A stretch of DNA of 41,767 nucleotides from an uncultured Planctomycetaceae bacterium (GCA_903863885.1 CAIPEB010000147.1:1-41767), one strand, 5' to 3'; shown: positions 8,467 to 17,814, numbered from the stretch's first letter. Notes: generated by a model from the letters alone, not told the origin. Made by a program: numbers and translations.

Positions 8467-9195
8467 GTGGATGCTCCGTCCAGATGGTCCGGGCGATGGA
8501 AAGGCATGGCGGTCGGGGCGATCGTCCTGACGGCTCTTGCTGCCGTACTCGTCCCCCTCATCATCACGGGTCGACGAGCAGCACGGAATCAGCAACGCGT
8601 CTACGATCTGAAACAGATCTACCTGGCATTGGCCAACTTTGACGACGTCTACAAGCGCCTCCCTCCAACGGTTCGGAGCGACGAGGCTGGACGTCCGCTT
8701 TGCAGTTGGCGATTCCAGATCCTTCCTTTCGTGGAAGCGATGATGTTCCGACTTGATTTCGGCGACCGATGGGATGATCCGTCCAACCGATGGTTGCTCA
8801 ACATGTACCACCCCATCTACTGCTGGTCAACCGATCGCGGCACAGGAGGCCTGAGAGGCACCAACGTCGCAGCCATCACCGGCCCAGGCACTGTCTTTGA
8901 TGGCGATCGCCCCGTGCGATTGGGCGAAGTCCCCGCCAATACGATCTTCCTCATCGAAGTCCACAACTCGGATACGTTTTGGACTGAGCCCGGCGATATA
9001 CGCGTGAACACAATCACTGAGTCGATTGTCCGAGGGATCGACGGCGACGGAGTGCACGTCGTCTTCGCGGACGGGGCATCATGGTTCATCAGCGCCGAGG
9101 TTCCATTCGACAATCTGCGGACGTTCTTCACGATCGAAGGCGCCGCAGCGAACGACCGCGAAAGCCTCCTCGGACCCTACGCACTTCTCCGATGA
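8467..9195 (+). CDS. DUF1559-like membrane-anchored protein without the prepilin motif
   Basis: 242 residues from GTG 8467, preceded by GGGAG at a usual spacing. A single N-terminal membrane helix (MAVGAIVLTALAAVLVPLII) is followed by RRAARNQQRVYDLKQIYLAL, which matches the helix register of DUF1559 pseudopilin-like proteins (AARR...NLKQI..AL). The rest has RLPPTV, SWRFQILPFVEA, an H..G.HVVFADG-type C-terminal block and mixed beta structure. The usual GFTLIELLVVIAI prepilin-peptidase motif is absent, so it is probably a non-cleaved anchored derivative. Function unknown. Confidence 0.75.
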   Translation: MDAPSRWSGRWKGMAVGAIVLTALAAVLVPLIITGRRAARNQQRVYDLKQIYLALANFDDVYKRLPPTVRSDEAGRPLCSWRFQILPFVEAMMFRLDFGDRWDDPSNRWLLNMYHPIYCWSTDRGTGGLRGTNVAAITGPGTVFDGDRPVRLGEVPANTIFLIEVHNSDTFWTEPGDIRVNTITESIVRGIDGDGVHVVFADGASWFISAEVPFDNLRTFFTIEGAAANDRESLLGPYALLR

Positions 9196-9216
9196 CATTC
9201 TCAGGACTTCCTCCGG

Positions 9217-10287
9217 ATGATGCGGTTGCTCTGCGATTTCAGTGATCAATCCCCGATCCCGCGGCAATTCCCGGACGGGCGATGTGCAGCAACTCGCTGC
9301 GGTACCGTCCTTCGACGGTGCTCCTCATTGCGCACGCTGGCAGCATGGCTGATGCTCGGTGTTTCGATTACCAGCGTCGGTTGCGGTGCGGCACATTGGG
9401 GAGAGGGCGAATCGATCGCCGAAAATCGAGCCCTTGCAAGAATCGAGGAACTGGGCGGCGCTGTGCCTCATGGATGGGAAAGGCCCGGAGAGTCGGTTTA
9501 CCTGCACGGATTGCTCCGGGTCTCCTTGGGCAGCCACTGGAAGGGCGGCAACGACGGAATGGCGCATCTTCAACGCGTGCGGTCGGTTTATGAAGTTGTG
9601 CTGGACTCGCCTGACATTGACGAAGCCGGGATCGCGCACCTCGGTAAGATCCACGACCTGGGGGGCGTGATATTCAAACGAACTCCCGTTTCGGACGCCG
9701 GCCTCTCGCTGTTGCGGGACGTGCACGGCCTGCAGACTCTCAGTTTCGACGGGACCCGTGTCTCCGACGCCGGACTTGCCGCCATCTCACGCCAGAACCT
9801 GCAATGGCTCATCGTCGACAATGAATCCCAGATCACCGACGCGGGTCTCGTGCACCTGGCGAAAATGACAAACCTGATCCAGCTCCGTCTGGCGGGAACG
9901 CAGATTACCGGGTCCGGCCTGATCCACCTGCAAGACCTGTCGGAGATGCGATCACTCGATCTCCGGGGCACCAAAGTCGATGATGCCGCATTGGCACATC
10001 TGGCCCGGCTTTCAAAGCTCCGCCGGTTGGATCTCTCGGGAACATGCGTCGGCGGACCCGGGCTCGTTCACTTGAAGTCCCTGCCCAGGCTCCAGGAGTT
10101 GACGCTGGATCACACGCCGATCGGCGACAACGAACTGCGGCACCTCGATGACTTGGACAATCTGACTGTATTGTCGCTGGAGGGCACCCAAGCCACGCCG
10201 GAAGGCGCCAAGCGACTGCAGTTGAGGGAGTTGAAGACGATCTTGGTTGGCGGTCTGCAGGTAGCAGGTCCCGCCGCAAGCCGATAG
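9217..10287 (+). CDS. Exported leucine-rich-repeat protein, possible lipoprotein
   Basis: 356 residues from ATG 9217. An arginine-rich stretch precedes the hydrophobic LAAWLMLGVSITSVGCG, where SVGC could be a weak lipobox. From ~residue 105 there are about nine ribonuclease-inhibitor-type LRRs of roughly 24 residues, with repeated 'VSDAGL..L', 'ITDAGLVHL' and 'LR.LDLSGT' cores. This LRR type is greatly expanded in planctomycetes and usually mediates protein binding in the envelope. No enzymatic domain is seen. It starts 21 bp after the DUF1559-like gene and is on the same strand, so the two may be co-transcribed. Confidence 0.8.
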   Translation: MMRLLCDFSDQSPIPRQFPDGRCAATRCGTVLRRCSSLRTLAAWLMLGVSITSVGCGAAHWGEGESIAENRALARIEELGGAVPHGWERPGESVYLHGLLRVSLGSHWKGGNDGMAHLQRVRSVYEVVLDSPDIDEAGIAHLGKIHDLGGVIFKRTPVSDAGLSLLRDVHGLQTLSFDGTRVSDAGLAAISRQNLQWLIVDNESQITDAGLVHLAKMTNLIQLRLAGTQITGSGLIHLQDLSEMRSLDLRGTKVDDAALAHLARLSKLRRLDLSGTCVGGPGLVHLKSLPRLQELTLDHTPIGDNELRHLDDLDNLTVLSLEGTQATPEGAKRLQLRELKTILVGGLQVAGPAASR

Positions 10288-10399
10288 CTGGATGCTTGTA
10301 GACTCGACCAGTTTCAGACTCCGTTGGAGACCGTATACTGCGTGAGCGATGAGGCAATTCTCCCCGAGCCCAAATAATGAGGCCAAAGGCACGCAATTC

Positions 10400-10406
10400 A
10401 GGAGGT
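10400..10406 (+). promoter_or_regulatory. Strong Shine-Dalgarno AGGAGGT
   Basis: AGGAGGT lies five bases before GTG 10412. It fixes that GTG as the start of the di-haem protein instead of the in-frame ATG at 10349. Strong SDs are uncommon in this window. Confidence 0.7.
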
Positions 10407-10411
10407 GTCCC

Positions 10412-12814
10412 GTGGTCACGCGAAACGAATGGTGGGCACTCTCAATGGCAGCGCTCGCCTTGGTCGCGGCCTTGGTTCCTGCTACTGCGGGTGAACAGGT
10501 CGATGCCGATGCGGATTCCTTCGATGCGGTCGTGCAAGCCGACTGGCAGATGCAAGAGAAACGCCTTGGACGTTCTCCGCAGTCTCCCGAGGCTATCCGC
10601 GCTGCGGTTCAACGCGCTGAAATGCTGATGGACGATCTCCGCGGCCGCGAAGGCATGGGCGACTTGGCGGCCGAGTCCGCCGAGTTGAAGCTCCTGGCCG
10701 CCCAGGCTGCGGCGACTGACGCGTCGCAGGATGAGCCGGGCCGGATCGGTCTTTACCAGCGGATCCGCGCGCTGACGCGCGGAGTGGCGCTGAAGAACCC
10801 GTTGGTCACTTCCCGGCCGATCGTGTTCATGCTTCGCCGGCGGGCCGTAGGGTACATGCTGTACGAGTATCTGGGCTGGTACTACCGCTACGGCAACGAT
10901 CCGCAAAGCGGTTTCAAGAACGCGAAATTCCCCACGCCACAGCCCGGCGGCGGCGTGTACGTGCTCAAGGAACCCGGCCGGTCGATGGCCGTGCAAGAGC
11001 TGACTTCGGGCTTGCTGCCGCAGGGCCATTTCGTGACGCTGGCGACTTCCTATGACGCCAAGAAAATCTACTTCGCCTTTGCCGACACGGCGGGCGATGA
11101 CCCTTACACGTTGCCCGGCTACGCGATGTCGCCGGCCGAACCGGGGGCGAAGTTCCACACGTTCCACCTGTTTTCGGTGGATGCCGACGGCTCGTGCTTG
11201 TCCCAACTCACCGACGGCCCCTACGACGACTTCGACCCCTGTCCGTTGCCCGATGGCGGACTGGCGTTTGAATCCACTCGACGCGGAAGCAAGCTCCGCT
11301 GCGGCGGCGGCAGCCCGGAAATCGTCTACACCCTGCACCGCATGGACGCCGACGGCCGCAACATCCGCACACTCTCCTTTCACGAAACCCACGAATGGCA
11401 TCCCTCGGTCCTCAATGATGGGCGCATCATCTACACGCGCTGGGATTACGTGGACCGCAACGCCGCCAAGTTCCACAGTCTCTGGACCTGTAACCCCGAC
11501 GGGACCAACCCCAGCATCGTTTTCGGAAATTACACTTCCCTTCCCTGGGCCTGTTACCAGGCCAAGGCGATTCCCGGTTCGGAGAAGATCCTGTTCGTTG
11601 CCGGCGGCCACCACGCCAATGTGGGCGGTACGCTGGTCATGCTTGATCCGTCGCGCGCGGCATTGAACCCGGTGAGCGGTGAGGACCGCTTCGAGGCCCT
11701 CGAGCAACTCACGCCCGAGATCTGTTTTGCCGAGGCCCAGGGCTGGCCCAAGAGCTACTTCTACAGCCCGTGGCCCCTGTCGGAGAAGTACTTCCTCGTG
11801 TCTTTCAGCCACGATCCGCTCTGCGGAGGCTACACGGGCGAGTACCGAGACACGGAGACGGGGCTGTACTACTTTGACCGCTTCGGCAACCTAGAGTTGC
11901 TTTTCCGCCGCCCCGGGATCTCGGCCGTCTATCCGGTCCCGCTGGCGCCGCGCAAAACCGCGCCCACTCGCCTCGGCGAAGTGCAGGCGGAACTGGGCGA
12001 GGAAGGTGAGTTCCTGCTTTCCGACGTGAACAGGAGCCTGCTGCCGATGCCTGAGGGTCGTCGCATCACCGAACTGCGAGTCTTCCAATTGCTGCCGAAA
12101 GCGCGAACCGACGACGCCAACCATCCCCGCATCGGCCACCCCGATCAATCCAACGCGAGAATGTTCTTGGGCACGGTTCCCGTGGAAAAAGACGGATCGG
12201 CGTACTTCCGCGCACCGGCGCGCAAACCGCTGTATTTCCAGGCCGTGGACGAGTTCGGGCGTGCGGTCCAGGGGATGCGAACGATCGTCTACCTTCAGCC
12301 CGGCGAACGTCGCAGTTGCGTGGGCTGTCATGAACCCCCGGCCACAGCGCCTGCGGCCCGCGAGACGGCGGCCGTTCGCCGGATGCCGTCGTCGATCCGG
12401 CCCGGCCCCGACGGCTCAAACCCGTTCTGCTACGTCCGGCTCATTCAGCCGCTGCTGGAGCAGCACTGCGTGCGCTGCCACGACGGCGCTGCGGGCCCCG
12501 GCAAGAGCCCGCCAATCCTGACCGGCGAACTTCACGAGTCCTTCAGCAACTCCTACGAGAACCTGAAGCCCTTCCTCCGCTGGCCGTCGTACGACGCCGT
12601 CACTCGACCGGGCGGAGTGGGCGCCGATCTCAGCCCGCTCTCCGGAATCCTCGTGGGCGAAAAGCACCGTAAGTACGTTCAGTTGACCGATGAGGATCTG
12701 CGGACTTTCTATCTCTGGCTGGATGCCCAGGTGCCTTTCTACGGGACCTACGAAGAACAAGACCTCGCGGCCCAGCGTCTCGGCCGCGCCGTGCCCCCGG
12801 CTCCTCTGCAATGA
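10412..12814 (+). CDS. Exported di-haem cytochrome c / beta-propeller protein (hydrazine-synthase-alpha-like)
   Basis: 800 residues. A signal peptide (ALSMAALALVAALVPATAG) is followed by a helical region, then TolB-like propeller repeats such as HLFSVDADGSCLSQLTDGP and YTLHRMDADGRNIRTLSFHE. The C-terminal part has two c-type haem motifs, CVGCH (C636, C639, H640) and CVRCH (C686, C689, H690). The order (propeller, then c-haem domains) matches the large HZS_alpha-like group that is abundant in planctomycetes and shares its fold with the alpha subunit of anammox hydrazine synthase. No beta or gamma hydrazine synthase subunits are nearby, so hydrazine chemistry should not be assumed. A periplasmic electron-transfer or dehydrogenase role is more likely. 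Its stop is 2 bp from the stop of the convergent membrane-protein gene. Confidence 0.85.
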   Translation: MVTRNEWWALSMAALALVAALVPATAGEQVDADADSFDAVVQADWQMQEKRLGRSPQSPEAIRAAVQRAEMLMDDLRGREGMGDLAAESAELKLLAAQAAATDASQDEPGRIGLYQRIRALTRGVALKNPLVTSRPIVFMLRRRAVGYMLYEYLGWYYRYGNDPQSGFKNAKFPTPQPGGGVYVLKEPGRSMAVQELTSGLLPQGHFVTLATSYDAKKIYFAFADTAGDDPYTLPGYAMSPAEPGAKFHTFHLFSVDADGSCLSQLTDGPYDDFDPCPLPDGGLAFESTRRGSKLRCGGGSPEIVYTLHRMDADGRNIRTLSFHETHEWHPSVLNDGRIIYTRWDYVDRNAAKFHSLWTCNPDGTNPSIVFGNYTSLPWACYQAKAIPGSEKILFVAGGHHANVGGTLVMLDPSRAALNPVSGEDRFEALEQLTPEICFAEAQGWPKSYFYSPWPLSEKYFLVSFSHDPLCGGYTGEYRDTETGLYYFDRFGNLELLFRRPGISAVYPVPLAPRKTAPTRLGEVQAELGEEGEFLLSDVNRSLLPMPEGRRITELRVFQLLPKARTDDANHPRIGHPDQSNARMFLGTVPVEKDGSAYFRAPARKPLYFQAVDEFGRAVQGMRTIVYLQPGERRSCVGCHEPPATAPAARETAAVRRMPSSIRPGPDGSNPFCYVRLIQPLLEQHCVRCHDGAAGPGKSPPILTGELHESFSNSYENLKPFLRWPSYDAVTRPGGVGADLSPLSGILVGEKHRKYVQLTDEDLRTFYLWLDAQVPFYGTYEEQDLAAQRLGRAVPPAPLQ

Positions 12815-12816
12815 GA

Positions 12817-13197
12817 CTATCGGTCCACGGCGGCGCCCAACGGCTCCGCCGACTTGCAGGAAACGTGGATCAGCGCAAGAAGGACGGGCGGGAGATTGAG
12901 CAGCGCCAGGTACGGAAATCCCCGCATCCCGATGGATGCGAAAAACGCAACCGTCGCCGCCGTTGTGATTATGGCACCCCACCCGGGCCGGAAGATGATG
13001 GTCGCCAGTCCCAACAGCATCGCCAGATGCAGGGCCTGCCCGCGCCAGACGGATGGCGGCGGCAAACGGCCGTCGGGACGGAAGAACCACTCCTGGAGAT
13101 GCTCGACAAAGAAGGCGCCCCAAAACAGAAACATCGCGACGGCACAGATCCGCGCCATCCAGAGAGTTGCCAGTTGGATCACGACCTGGGTTTTCAT
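12817..13197 (-). CDS. Small four-helix membrane protein of unknown function
   Basis: 126 residues from ATG 13197; a GTG at 13218 would add seven. There are four likely membrane helices: MARICAVAMFLFWGAFFVEH, QALHLAMLLGLATIIF, WGAIITTAATVAFFASIG and PYLALLNLPPVLLALIHV. FFVEHLQEWF and PPPSVW resemble a planctomycetal family of small membrane proteins (possibly DUF7670), but I cannot verify that. There is no clear ribosome-binding site. It is convergent with the di-haem gene. Confidence 0.6.
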   Translation of the reverse strand: MKTQVVIQLATLWMARICAVAMFLFWGAFFVEHLQEWFFRPDGRLPPPSVWRGQALHLAMLLGLATIIFRPGWGAIITTAATVAFFASIGMRGFPYLALLNLPPVLLALIHVSCKSAEPLGAAVDR

Positions 13198-13788
13198 GGC
13201 GAGGTACAAGCCTTTCACGTTGATCTTCGATCAAGCCATTTCTTGGACCTGGTTCGCTCGATCGGTTGGGACGGTTTCAAGACTCGCAGGAGGCGACCTC
13301 ATCCAAGGAGCCCAGCGGCCGCGAACCGAGGCGCTATCGCAACAGAGATGAGGCAAAGGCGGCCGTCACCCGCAAATCCATCCCCGCCGCTCGCTGTCGT
13401 TCGCATCAACTTCAGCAATGAAATTTGGTCCTACCACGAATATTGTCGGATTTCCGGTCGGAAATACGCTCTGCATGAGATGTGAGTGGGGATTCTCCCG
13501 ATGCCCTACATGCCAAAGTCAACGCCTGGGAACTCAGTTCGGCGCATACCTGTTATTCGGTATTTAACGACTCTGAGGCGAACGTCAGGGGTGTTCAGAT
13601 GGGCCGATCGTAGCGACCGATGACAGGTACTGTTCGCTTCAGTCAGCCGGGATGTCTTCGCTGCCTGGAGGATGACGCTCGCGCGGCGATGCCGCAGCCG
13701 TTGTGTCGTACACGTTATAGCCTGCCGCACGGTCAGGTGCTTCACGGATCGTGTTGCCTCCTGCCTGCTGTGCCCATGGAGGGGCGAA
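13198..13788. other. 590-bp intergenic region without a convincing gene
   Basis: Frames here are short and lack coding character. The region sits upstream of the BBP7-like barrel gene and the divergent small membrane-protein gene, so it should carry their promoters. The only structure I can point to is the hairpin at 13450-13465. Confidence 0.5.
13450..13465. repeat. Short inverted repeat ATTTCC-N4-GGAAAT
   Basis: Perfect 6-bp arms around GGTC, in locally AT-richer sequence. Could be an operator half-site pair or a small hairpin. There is no partner copy in the window. Confidence 0.3.
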
Positions 13789-14820
13789 ATGAACAAGTCG
13801 CTGCGAATCGGTTTCGTGCTTCTTTCATTGGGGGCGGTTCTTCACAGTCGCGCCTTCGCTGTTGATCTGACCGACCCGGCCGCGGGCGATAAAGTGGCCC
13901 AGGAGACAAAATGCGGGGACGGTCTTGAAGAGTATCGCAACGGTCCCGGCTGGACCTTCCGTGCCGGCGGATTGATCATGACGCGAACGCAGCCGGACGA
14001 CGCCGTGCTCGTCACGAACAGTTTCAGCCCAGGGGGCGCTGAGCTCTTGAATGCGAGCGAGTTCGATTTCGGATTCGCCGGCGGCTTTGAGATCGACGCC
14101 ATTCGCCATAACGTCTTCGGCACGTCCTGGGATCCGGAATTCCGTTTATTCAGCCTGGATGGTTGGAACGCACAATCCGACTCCGTATCGTCGCCGTCGG
14201 GGGCCGTTGTCCAGTACGTCATTCCCATCGGAAACTTGCAGTTTACGAACAACATCGCCGCGTCTCTGGCGTCCGAACTTCAGAGTGTAGAAGTCAACCT
14301 GCGCCGGCAAACACGCGATTGGCTGACCCTCCTGGCCGGTTTTCGCTATGTGCAACTCAATGAGCGGGGACTGGCAATCCTCCAGGACGTTGGTCCCGGA
14401 CTCAATCTCGCGACCCACGCGATCGACGCCGACAATCATCTGTGGGGCTGTCAGCTCGGTGCTGATGCCACGGTCTTTGAGTTCGGAAGGTTACAACTCG
14501 GCGCGATTGGCAAGGCGGGTATCTACAGCAACGACTGCGGCAATCGTGTCGCCGTTACGCAGACGGAAGGGCCCGGTTTCGGTTCCAACTCGCGGGACGA
14601 CCACGTTGCCTTCGTCGGGGAACTGGGGGCGACCGGCAACTACGCGATCACTGAGCGCTGGTCAGCCCGCGCCGCTTATCAGCTCTTTTGGGTAGACGGC
14701 GTGGCGCTCGCGTCGGACCAGGTTGCGGTTTCAGATCCCGCAAACGGTTCGGCCACCGTCGATTCCAGCGGCACCGCCTTTTATCACGGCGTGTTTGCCG
14801 GACTCGAGTACAGTCGTTAG
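13789..14820 (+). CDS. Outer-membrane beta-barrel protein (BBP7/Lpg1974-like)
   Basis: 343 residues from ATG 13789. GGAGGGG a few bases upstream and a clean signal peptide (MNKSLRIGFVLLSLGAVLHS...AFA) decide the start. The mature chain has FRAGGLIMTRTQPDD near the start, SEFDFGFAGGFEIDAIRHN, LTLLAGFRYVQLNERG and VFAGLEYSR at the end. These are strand patterns typical of the BBP7/Lpg1974-type barrels repeated across planctomycete genomes. Only four cysteines are present (none obviously structural). A porin-like or surface-structural role is likely, from family pattern and not from a motif. Confidence 0.8.
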   Translation: MNKSLRIGFVLLSLGAVLHSRAFAVDLTDPAAGDKVAQETKCGDGLEEYRNGPGWTFRAGGLIMTRTQPDDAVLVTNSFSPGGAELLNASEFDFGFAGGFEIDAIRHNVFGTSWDPEFRLFSLDGWNAQSDSVSSPSGAVVQYVIPIGNLQFTNNIAASLASELQSVEVNLRRQTRDWLTLLAGFRYVQLNERGLAILQDVGPGLNLATHAIDADNHLWGCQLGADATVFEFGRLQLGAIGKAGIYSNDCGNRVAVTQTEGPGFGSNSRDDHVAFVGELGATGNYAITERWSARAAYQLFWVDGVALASDQVAVSDPANGSATVDSSGTAFYHGVFAGLEYSR

Positions 14821-15119
14821 GAGTCGCAAGCGGATCCGCACTCGCCGGGCTCAATTCCGGCCGCCGCCTGAACCTCGAATTGGGACAGGCCGATTCCCGG
14901 CATTGAGAGCACGGAGGGTGGTTGCAGGTCGAGCCGGGCCTCGTCTATTGCGACTTCCCTCCGCCGGAGTGCAGTCCGACTTCCTGATATTCCGCAGATC
15001 CACCGGGTCTTGATTTCAAATCGAGACCGCGAGCATGGGGCCGGACCGGAGGTCTTCGGGCAAAGAAGCCCAGGCGATCCTATCGCTTGGCTTGGATGGC
15101 TTCCTGCAAGCGATAGAAG
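14821..15119. other. 299-bp intergenic region
   Basis: Lies between the barrel gene and the beta-helix gene. A minus-strand frame stays open across it and continues antisense through the beta-helix gene, but it has no start or family resemblance I trust. No terminator with a T-run is seen. Confidence 0.4.
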
Positions 15120-16421
15120 ATGCCAATGAGCAGATCGACACAATTCGCCGTAAAAACACTCGCCGCCGTCCTGTTGCTCACTCCATTGGCGAAAGTCCAT
15201 CCGGCGGAGATTTCGGTGGCGGCTTATCCAACCATCCAGGCCGCAATCGATGCCAATCCAGACCGGATGGTCTTCGTGCCGGCAGGCGATTACCTGATCA
15301 CGGAAAAGGTCCGTGTGCGCGGTGAACGAAGCGGCCTGTTCGGGCCGGGGCGAATCATCCAGCAAACCGCCGACCAGCCGATCATCGAGATCGAAAACGC
15401 CCATGGTGCCGAGATTCGCGACCTGACACTCACAAGACCGGAAGGAAAAACGGAAACGGCAAACGAGGGAGTGTTGGCCATCAACTGCACAGGTCTGGTC
15501 ATCGATAATGTGCGAGTCATCGACAACCGCACGCGATCCGGAGCGATCGCGCTGCGCCAATGCAAGAACGCCCGAATCAGCCGGTGCACGGTGCGGAACT
15601 ACATGCGAGTGACGATCGACGACCGGACGCCGGATCCGAATTGGGGCTACTGCTTCAACTGTACCGACGGCACCGGCATCAGCGTTGGCGACAGCATCGG
15701 AACTCTCATCGAAAGCAATTATGTCATCGAAGAGAACCTGATCCCCACGCCTGAAATCAAGACCAGGCACAAGCTCGGTGACTGGGTGAAGAAGAACCCT
15801 CAGAAAGGCATTCTGATGAGTCAGGAAGCTTGGGACCGAGGCTACTCAGACAATTGGCAGCAAGGCTCCGGCATCGTGGTTACCTCGCCGGAAGTGAGCG
15901 ACGATACACGCATCCTGGGAAATCACATCGAAAACGCCGCCCAAGGCATCGATCTGCACTGCGATCACGTCGTTGTGGCGAACAACGTCGTCCTGAATTC
16001 CTTCATGGGGATGAAGGCAATGCACGGGTCGCGCAGCATACTGGTCATTGGCAATCAGTTCGTAAAGAACAGCCTGTGGGCCATCGGCCTAATGCCCGGG
16101 ACTGCAGCGCATGCCACGAACACCGACGGCGGATCCATCATCGCCAATAACGTCATTTCCGACTTCGGACACGGCAGCGCCCGGTGGGTCTGGGGCGATG
16201 AGCGTTCGCCCTTCAGATTCGGATCAGGCCAGGAACCGGACGATCCGCCCCTTCGAGATGTTGTGGTGCAGGGCAACTTGGTTCAGAACATCGGCAATCC
16301 TCGCTACAGCTACGCCGTCATCGTGGAAGGGGGCTCGAACGCACCGAGCGGGATTCACTTCTCCAACAACCTCCTCCCGGCGGGATCGCAGGGAGTGTCC
16401 AACATCGAGCTGAGTCCTTGA
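15120..16421 (+). CDS. Exported right-handed parallel beta-helix protein (pectate-lyase-like fold)
   Basis: 433 residues from ATG 15120 (ATG 15126 is an alternative). The signal peptide contains TLAAVLLLTPLAKVHPAE. The opening YPTIQAAIDANPDRMVFVPA, followed by GDYLITEKVRVRG, is the standard N-cap of pectate-lyase-superfamily helices. Repeated turns follow, such as VIDNVRVIDNRTRSGAIAL, ARISRCTVRNY, TRILGNHIENAAQGIDL, HVVVANNVVLNSFMG and VVVQGNLVQNIG. Members include polysaccharide lyases, hydrolases and epimerases. I see no catalytic triad I can assign, so substrate and reaction are open. It fits the carbohydrate theme of the neighbourhood. Confidence 0.8.
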   Translation: MPMSRSTQFAVKTLAAVLLLTPLAKVHPAEISVAAYPTIQAAIDANPDRMVFVPAGDYLITEKVRVRGERSGLFGPGRIIQQTADQPIIEIENAHGAEIRDLTLTRPEGKTETANEGVLAINCTGLVIDNVRVIDNRTRSGAIALRQCKNARISRCTVRNYMRVTIDDRTPDPNWGYCFNCTDGTGISVGDSIGTLIESNYVIEENLIPTPEIKTRHKLGDWVKKNPQKGILMSQEAWDRGYSDNWQQGSGIVVTSPEVSDDTRILGNHIENAAQGIDLHCDHVVVANNVVLNSFMGMKAMHGSRSILVIGNQFVKNSLWAIGLMPGTAAHATNTDGGSIIANNVISDFGHGSARWVWGDERSPFRFGSGQEPDDPPLRDVVVQGNLVQNIGNPRYSYAVIVEGGSNAPSGIHFSNNLLPAGSQGVSNIELSP

Positions 16422-16520
16422 ACGCGCGTCATAAACCCGCTTCACCGGACGGCGGTCCATGATCGCCGCGGCAAGCCCGTCAGCGAAGGCGGGCCGCACT
16501 CGATCCCGCTGAGCCATCCG

Positions 16521-17201
16521 CTAGGACCGACTAACGCGGAAGTTGTCGAATCGCACCCAGCGTTCTCCGGTACCTGTTCCACCGGTCGCCATCACGCCGA
16601 ATCCCATGCCCTTGTTCGATTCGCGGATCGCGGAGTGAAAAAAGGTCTTGTAACCGCCCTCTGCCGAAGGCCCCACCTGAAAGTGCGCATACGCGCCGCG
16701 GACGACGATCCGGAGCGGACCCAACGACTCGTCCGCCGGCCAGAATTTGACCGTGTACTTGCCGGGGTCACCCTCCTGGCCCGGCTTGCCGATGAAATCC
16801 ACCTCGCCCGGTGCGAGCACAAAGTAGCCATCGATGTTCGTCTTGCGCGCCGAGAATGAGACCCCGGTCGGATCCAGAAGACAGAGCCCGGCAACGTCAC
16901 CGCGTTGCAGACCTTCACCGATCACCCGCACATCCACCGATGCGATGACCGTGTCGGCCGTCGAAAACGGCAATTCGACCTTCAGCATGGGCAGTGGCTG
17001 GTTCTCGCCCTGTCGCTTCACTCGCAATTCGAGCTTCCCTTCCCGCACTCGATAGTCGTCCCGCTCCAGTCCAACGACTTGCCACTTGTCGGACAATCCC
17101 TTGTCGAACGTGTCCTCGAACAGGACTTCTTGCCCGGGACAACGGCCTTGCCACGCAAAACACGCGATGAGACCAACGGCTAGGATTGTGTTGGAAGACA
17201 T
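16521..17201 (-). CDS. Exported concanavalin/LamG-like (DUF1080-related) domain protein
   Basis: 226 residues from ATG 17201. GAGGTG five bases upstream favours it over the GTG six bases earlier. A signal peptide (NTILAVGLIACFAWQGRCPG) is followed by VLFEDTFDKGLSDKWQVVG, a characteristic opening of jelly-roll glycan-binding domains. Then come YRVREGKLELRV, DVAGLCLLDPTG, GKYTVKFWPADESLGPLRIV and a terminal RWVRFDNFRVSRS. Such domains bind or hydrolyse polysaccharides in planctomycetes. No catalytic residues can be assigned, so binding is the safer guess. Confidence 0.7.
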   Translation of the reverse strand: MSSNTILAVGLIACFAWQGRCPGQEVLFEDTFDKGLSDKWQVVGLERDDYRVREGKLELRVKRQGENQPLPMLKVELPFSTADTVIASVDVRVIGEGLQRGDVAGLCLLDPTGVSFSARKTNIDGYFVLAPGEVDFIGKPGQEGDPGKYTVKFWPADESLGPLRIVVRGAYAHFQVGPSAEGGYKTFFHSAIRESNKGMGFGVMATGGTGTGERWVRFDNFRVSRS

Positions 17202-17270
17202 TAGCACCTCAAGGATGCGATCGTGATGGGCGAACGCTCGCGCATTTTGAGTGGACGAAAGGTCTCGGTT

Positions 17271-17726
17271 TCAGAATTTGCACGGCGGGCCATTCCGGTT
17301 CACCGCCTTGCTTGCCGCTGATGCCTGCGCGATTTGGGACCGCATGCCGGAAAGCACCAACCAACCTAGCGCGGATCCACATGCGGCCGGGACAAATCCG
17401 TGAACCGCTAACGCAATGGCCGACGCGACTGTGTATTCGGATTCACCAGCGACCAGCATCACGCCAACGAGTCCCGCATAAAGTCCAAGTGTCAAGACGG
17501 TAGGGCAATGCCCCCGAAGAGTGAAGATCATAGCGAGCAGGAAAGCCGACGCTTCCAGCCACAGCGGCCAACCGTGCGTGAATGGATCTGCGTTCCCGAA
17601 GACAAGGAACTGAACGACTGGAATGCAGATGCCGCCGCTGACAAGGCCGATGGCAAACGCCGCCGCCGGGCGGTGAAACCACGGGATTGCGCTGTTGGCG
17701 CTGCTGCCATCGCGGTCTTGGTTCAT
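17271..17726 (-). CDS. Small four-helix membrane protein of unknown function
   Basis: 151 residues from ATG 17726. Hydrophobic helices: PAAAFAIGLVSGGICIPVVQ, WPLWLEASAFLLAMIF, TVLTLGLYAGLVGVMLVAG and ASAIALAVHGFVPAACGSAL, with a short polar C-tail ending PPCKF. I recognise no family. It diverges from the GH127-type gene across 229 bp. A longer overlapping minus-strand frame is only the antisense of that gene. Confidence 0.5.
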   Translation of the reverse strand: MNQDRDGSSANSAIPWFHRPAAAFAIGLVSGGICIPVVQFLVFGNADPFTHGWPLWLEASAFLLAMIFTLRGHCPTVLTLGLYAGLVGVMLVAGESEYTVASAIALAVHGFVPAACGSALGWLVLSGMRSQIAQASAASKAVNRNGPPCKF

Positions 17727-17801
17727 CGCTTTGCAGTTCCTCGCGCTTTCGAACGGATTTCCTGTGCGGATGCGTCCTGGTTCTGCGGCGAATTTGTAAT
17801 A

Positions 17802-17814
17802 GTGTCGCCGACAC
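17802..17814. promoter_or_regulatory. Palindrome GTGTCGCCGACAC between divergent genes
   Basis: Perfect 6-bp arms around a central C, followed by a further ACGACACAC. It lies between the divergent membrane-protein and GH127-type genes and could be a regulator site. The evidence is position and symmetry only. Confidence 0.3.

Noticed and set aside
10442-11812. 456-residue minus-strand frame
   Set aside because: Antisense of the di-haem protein, which has a strong ribosome-binding site and two haem motifs.
10412-12814. Hydrazine synthase (anammox) function
   Set aside because: Only the alpha-like architecture is present. No beta or gamma subunits or other anammox genes are in the window, and such propeller-cytochromes are common in non-anammox planctomycetes.
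14817-15770. 317-residue minus-strand frame reaching into the 14.8-15.1 kb gap
   Set aside because: Mostly antisense of the beta-helix gene. Its last ~65 residues (LRRREVAIDEARLDLQ) look faintly protein-like but match no family I know, so a pseudogene remnant cannot be claimed.
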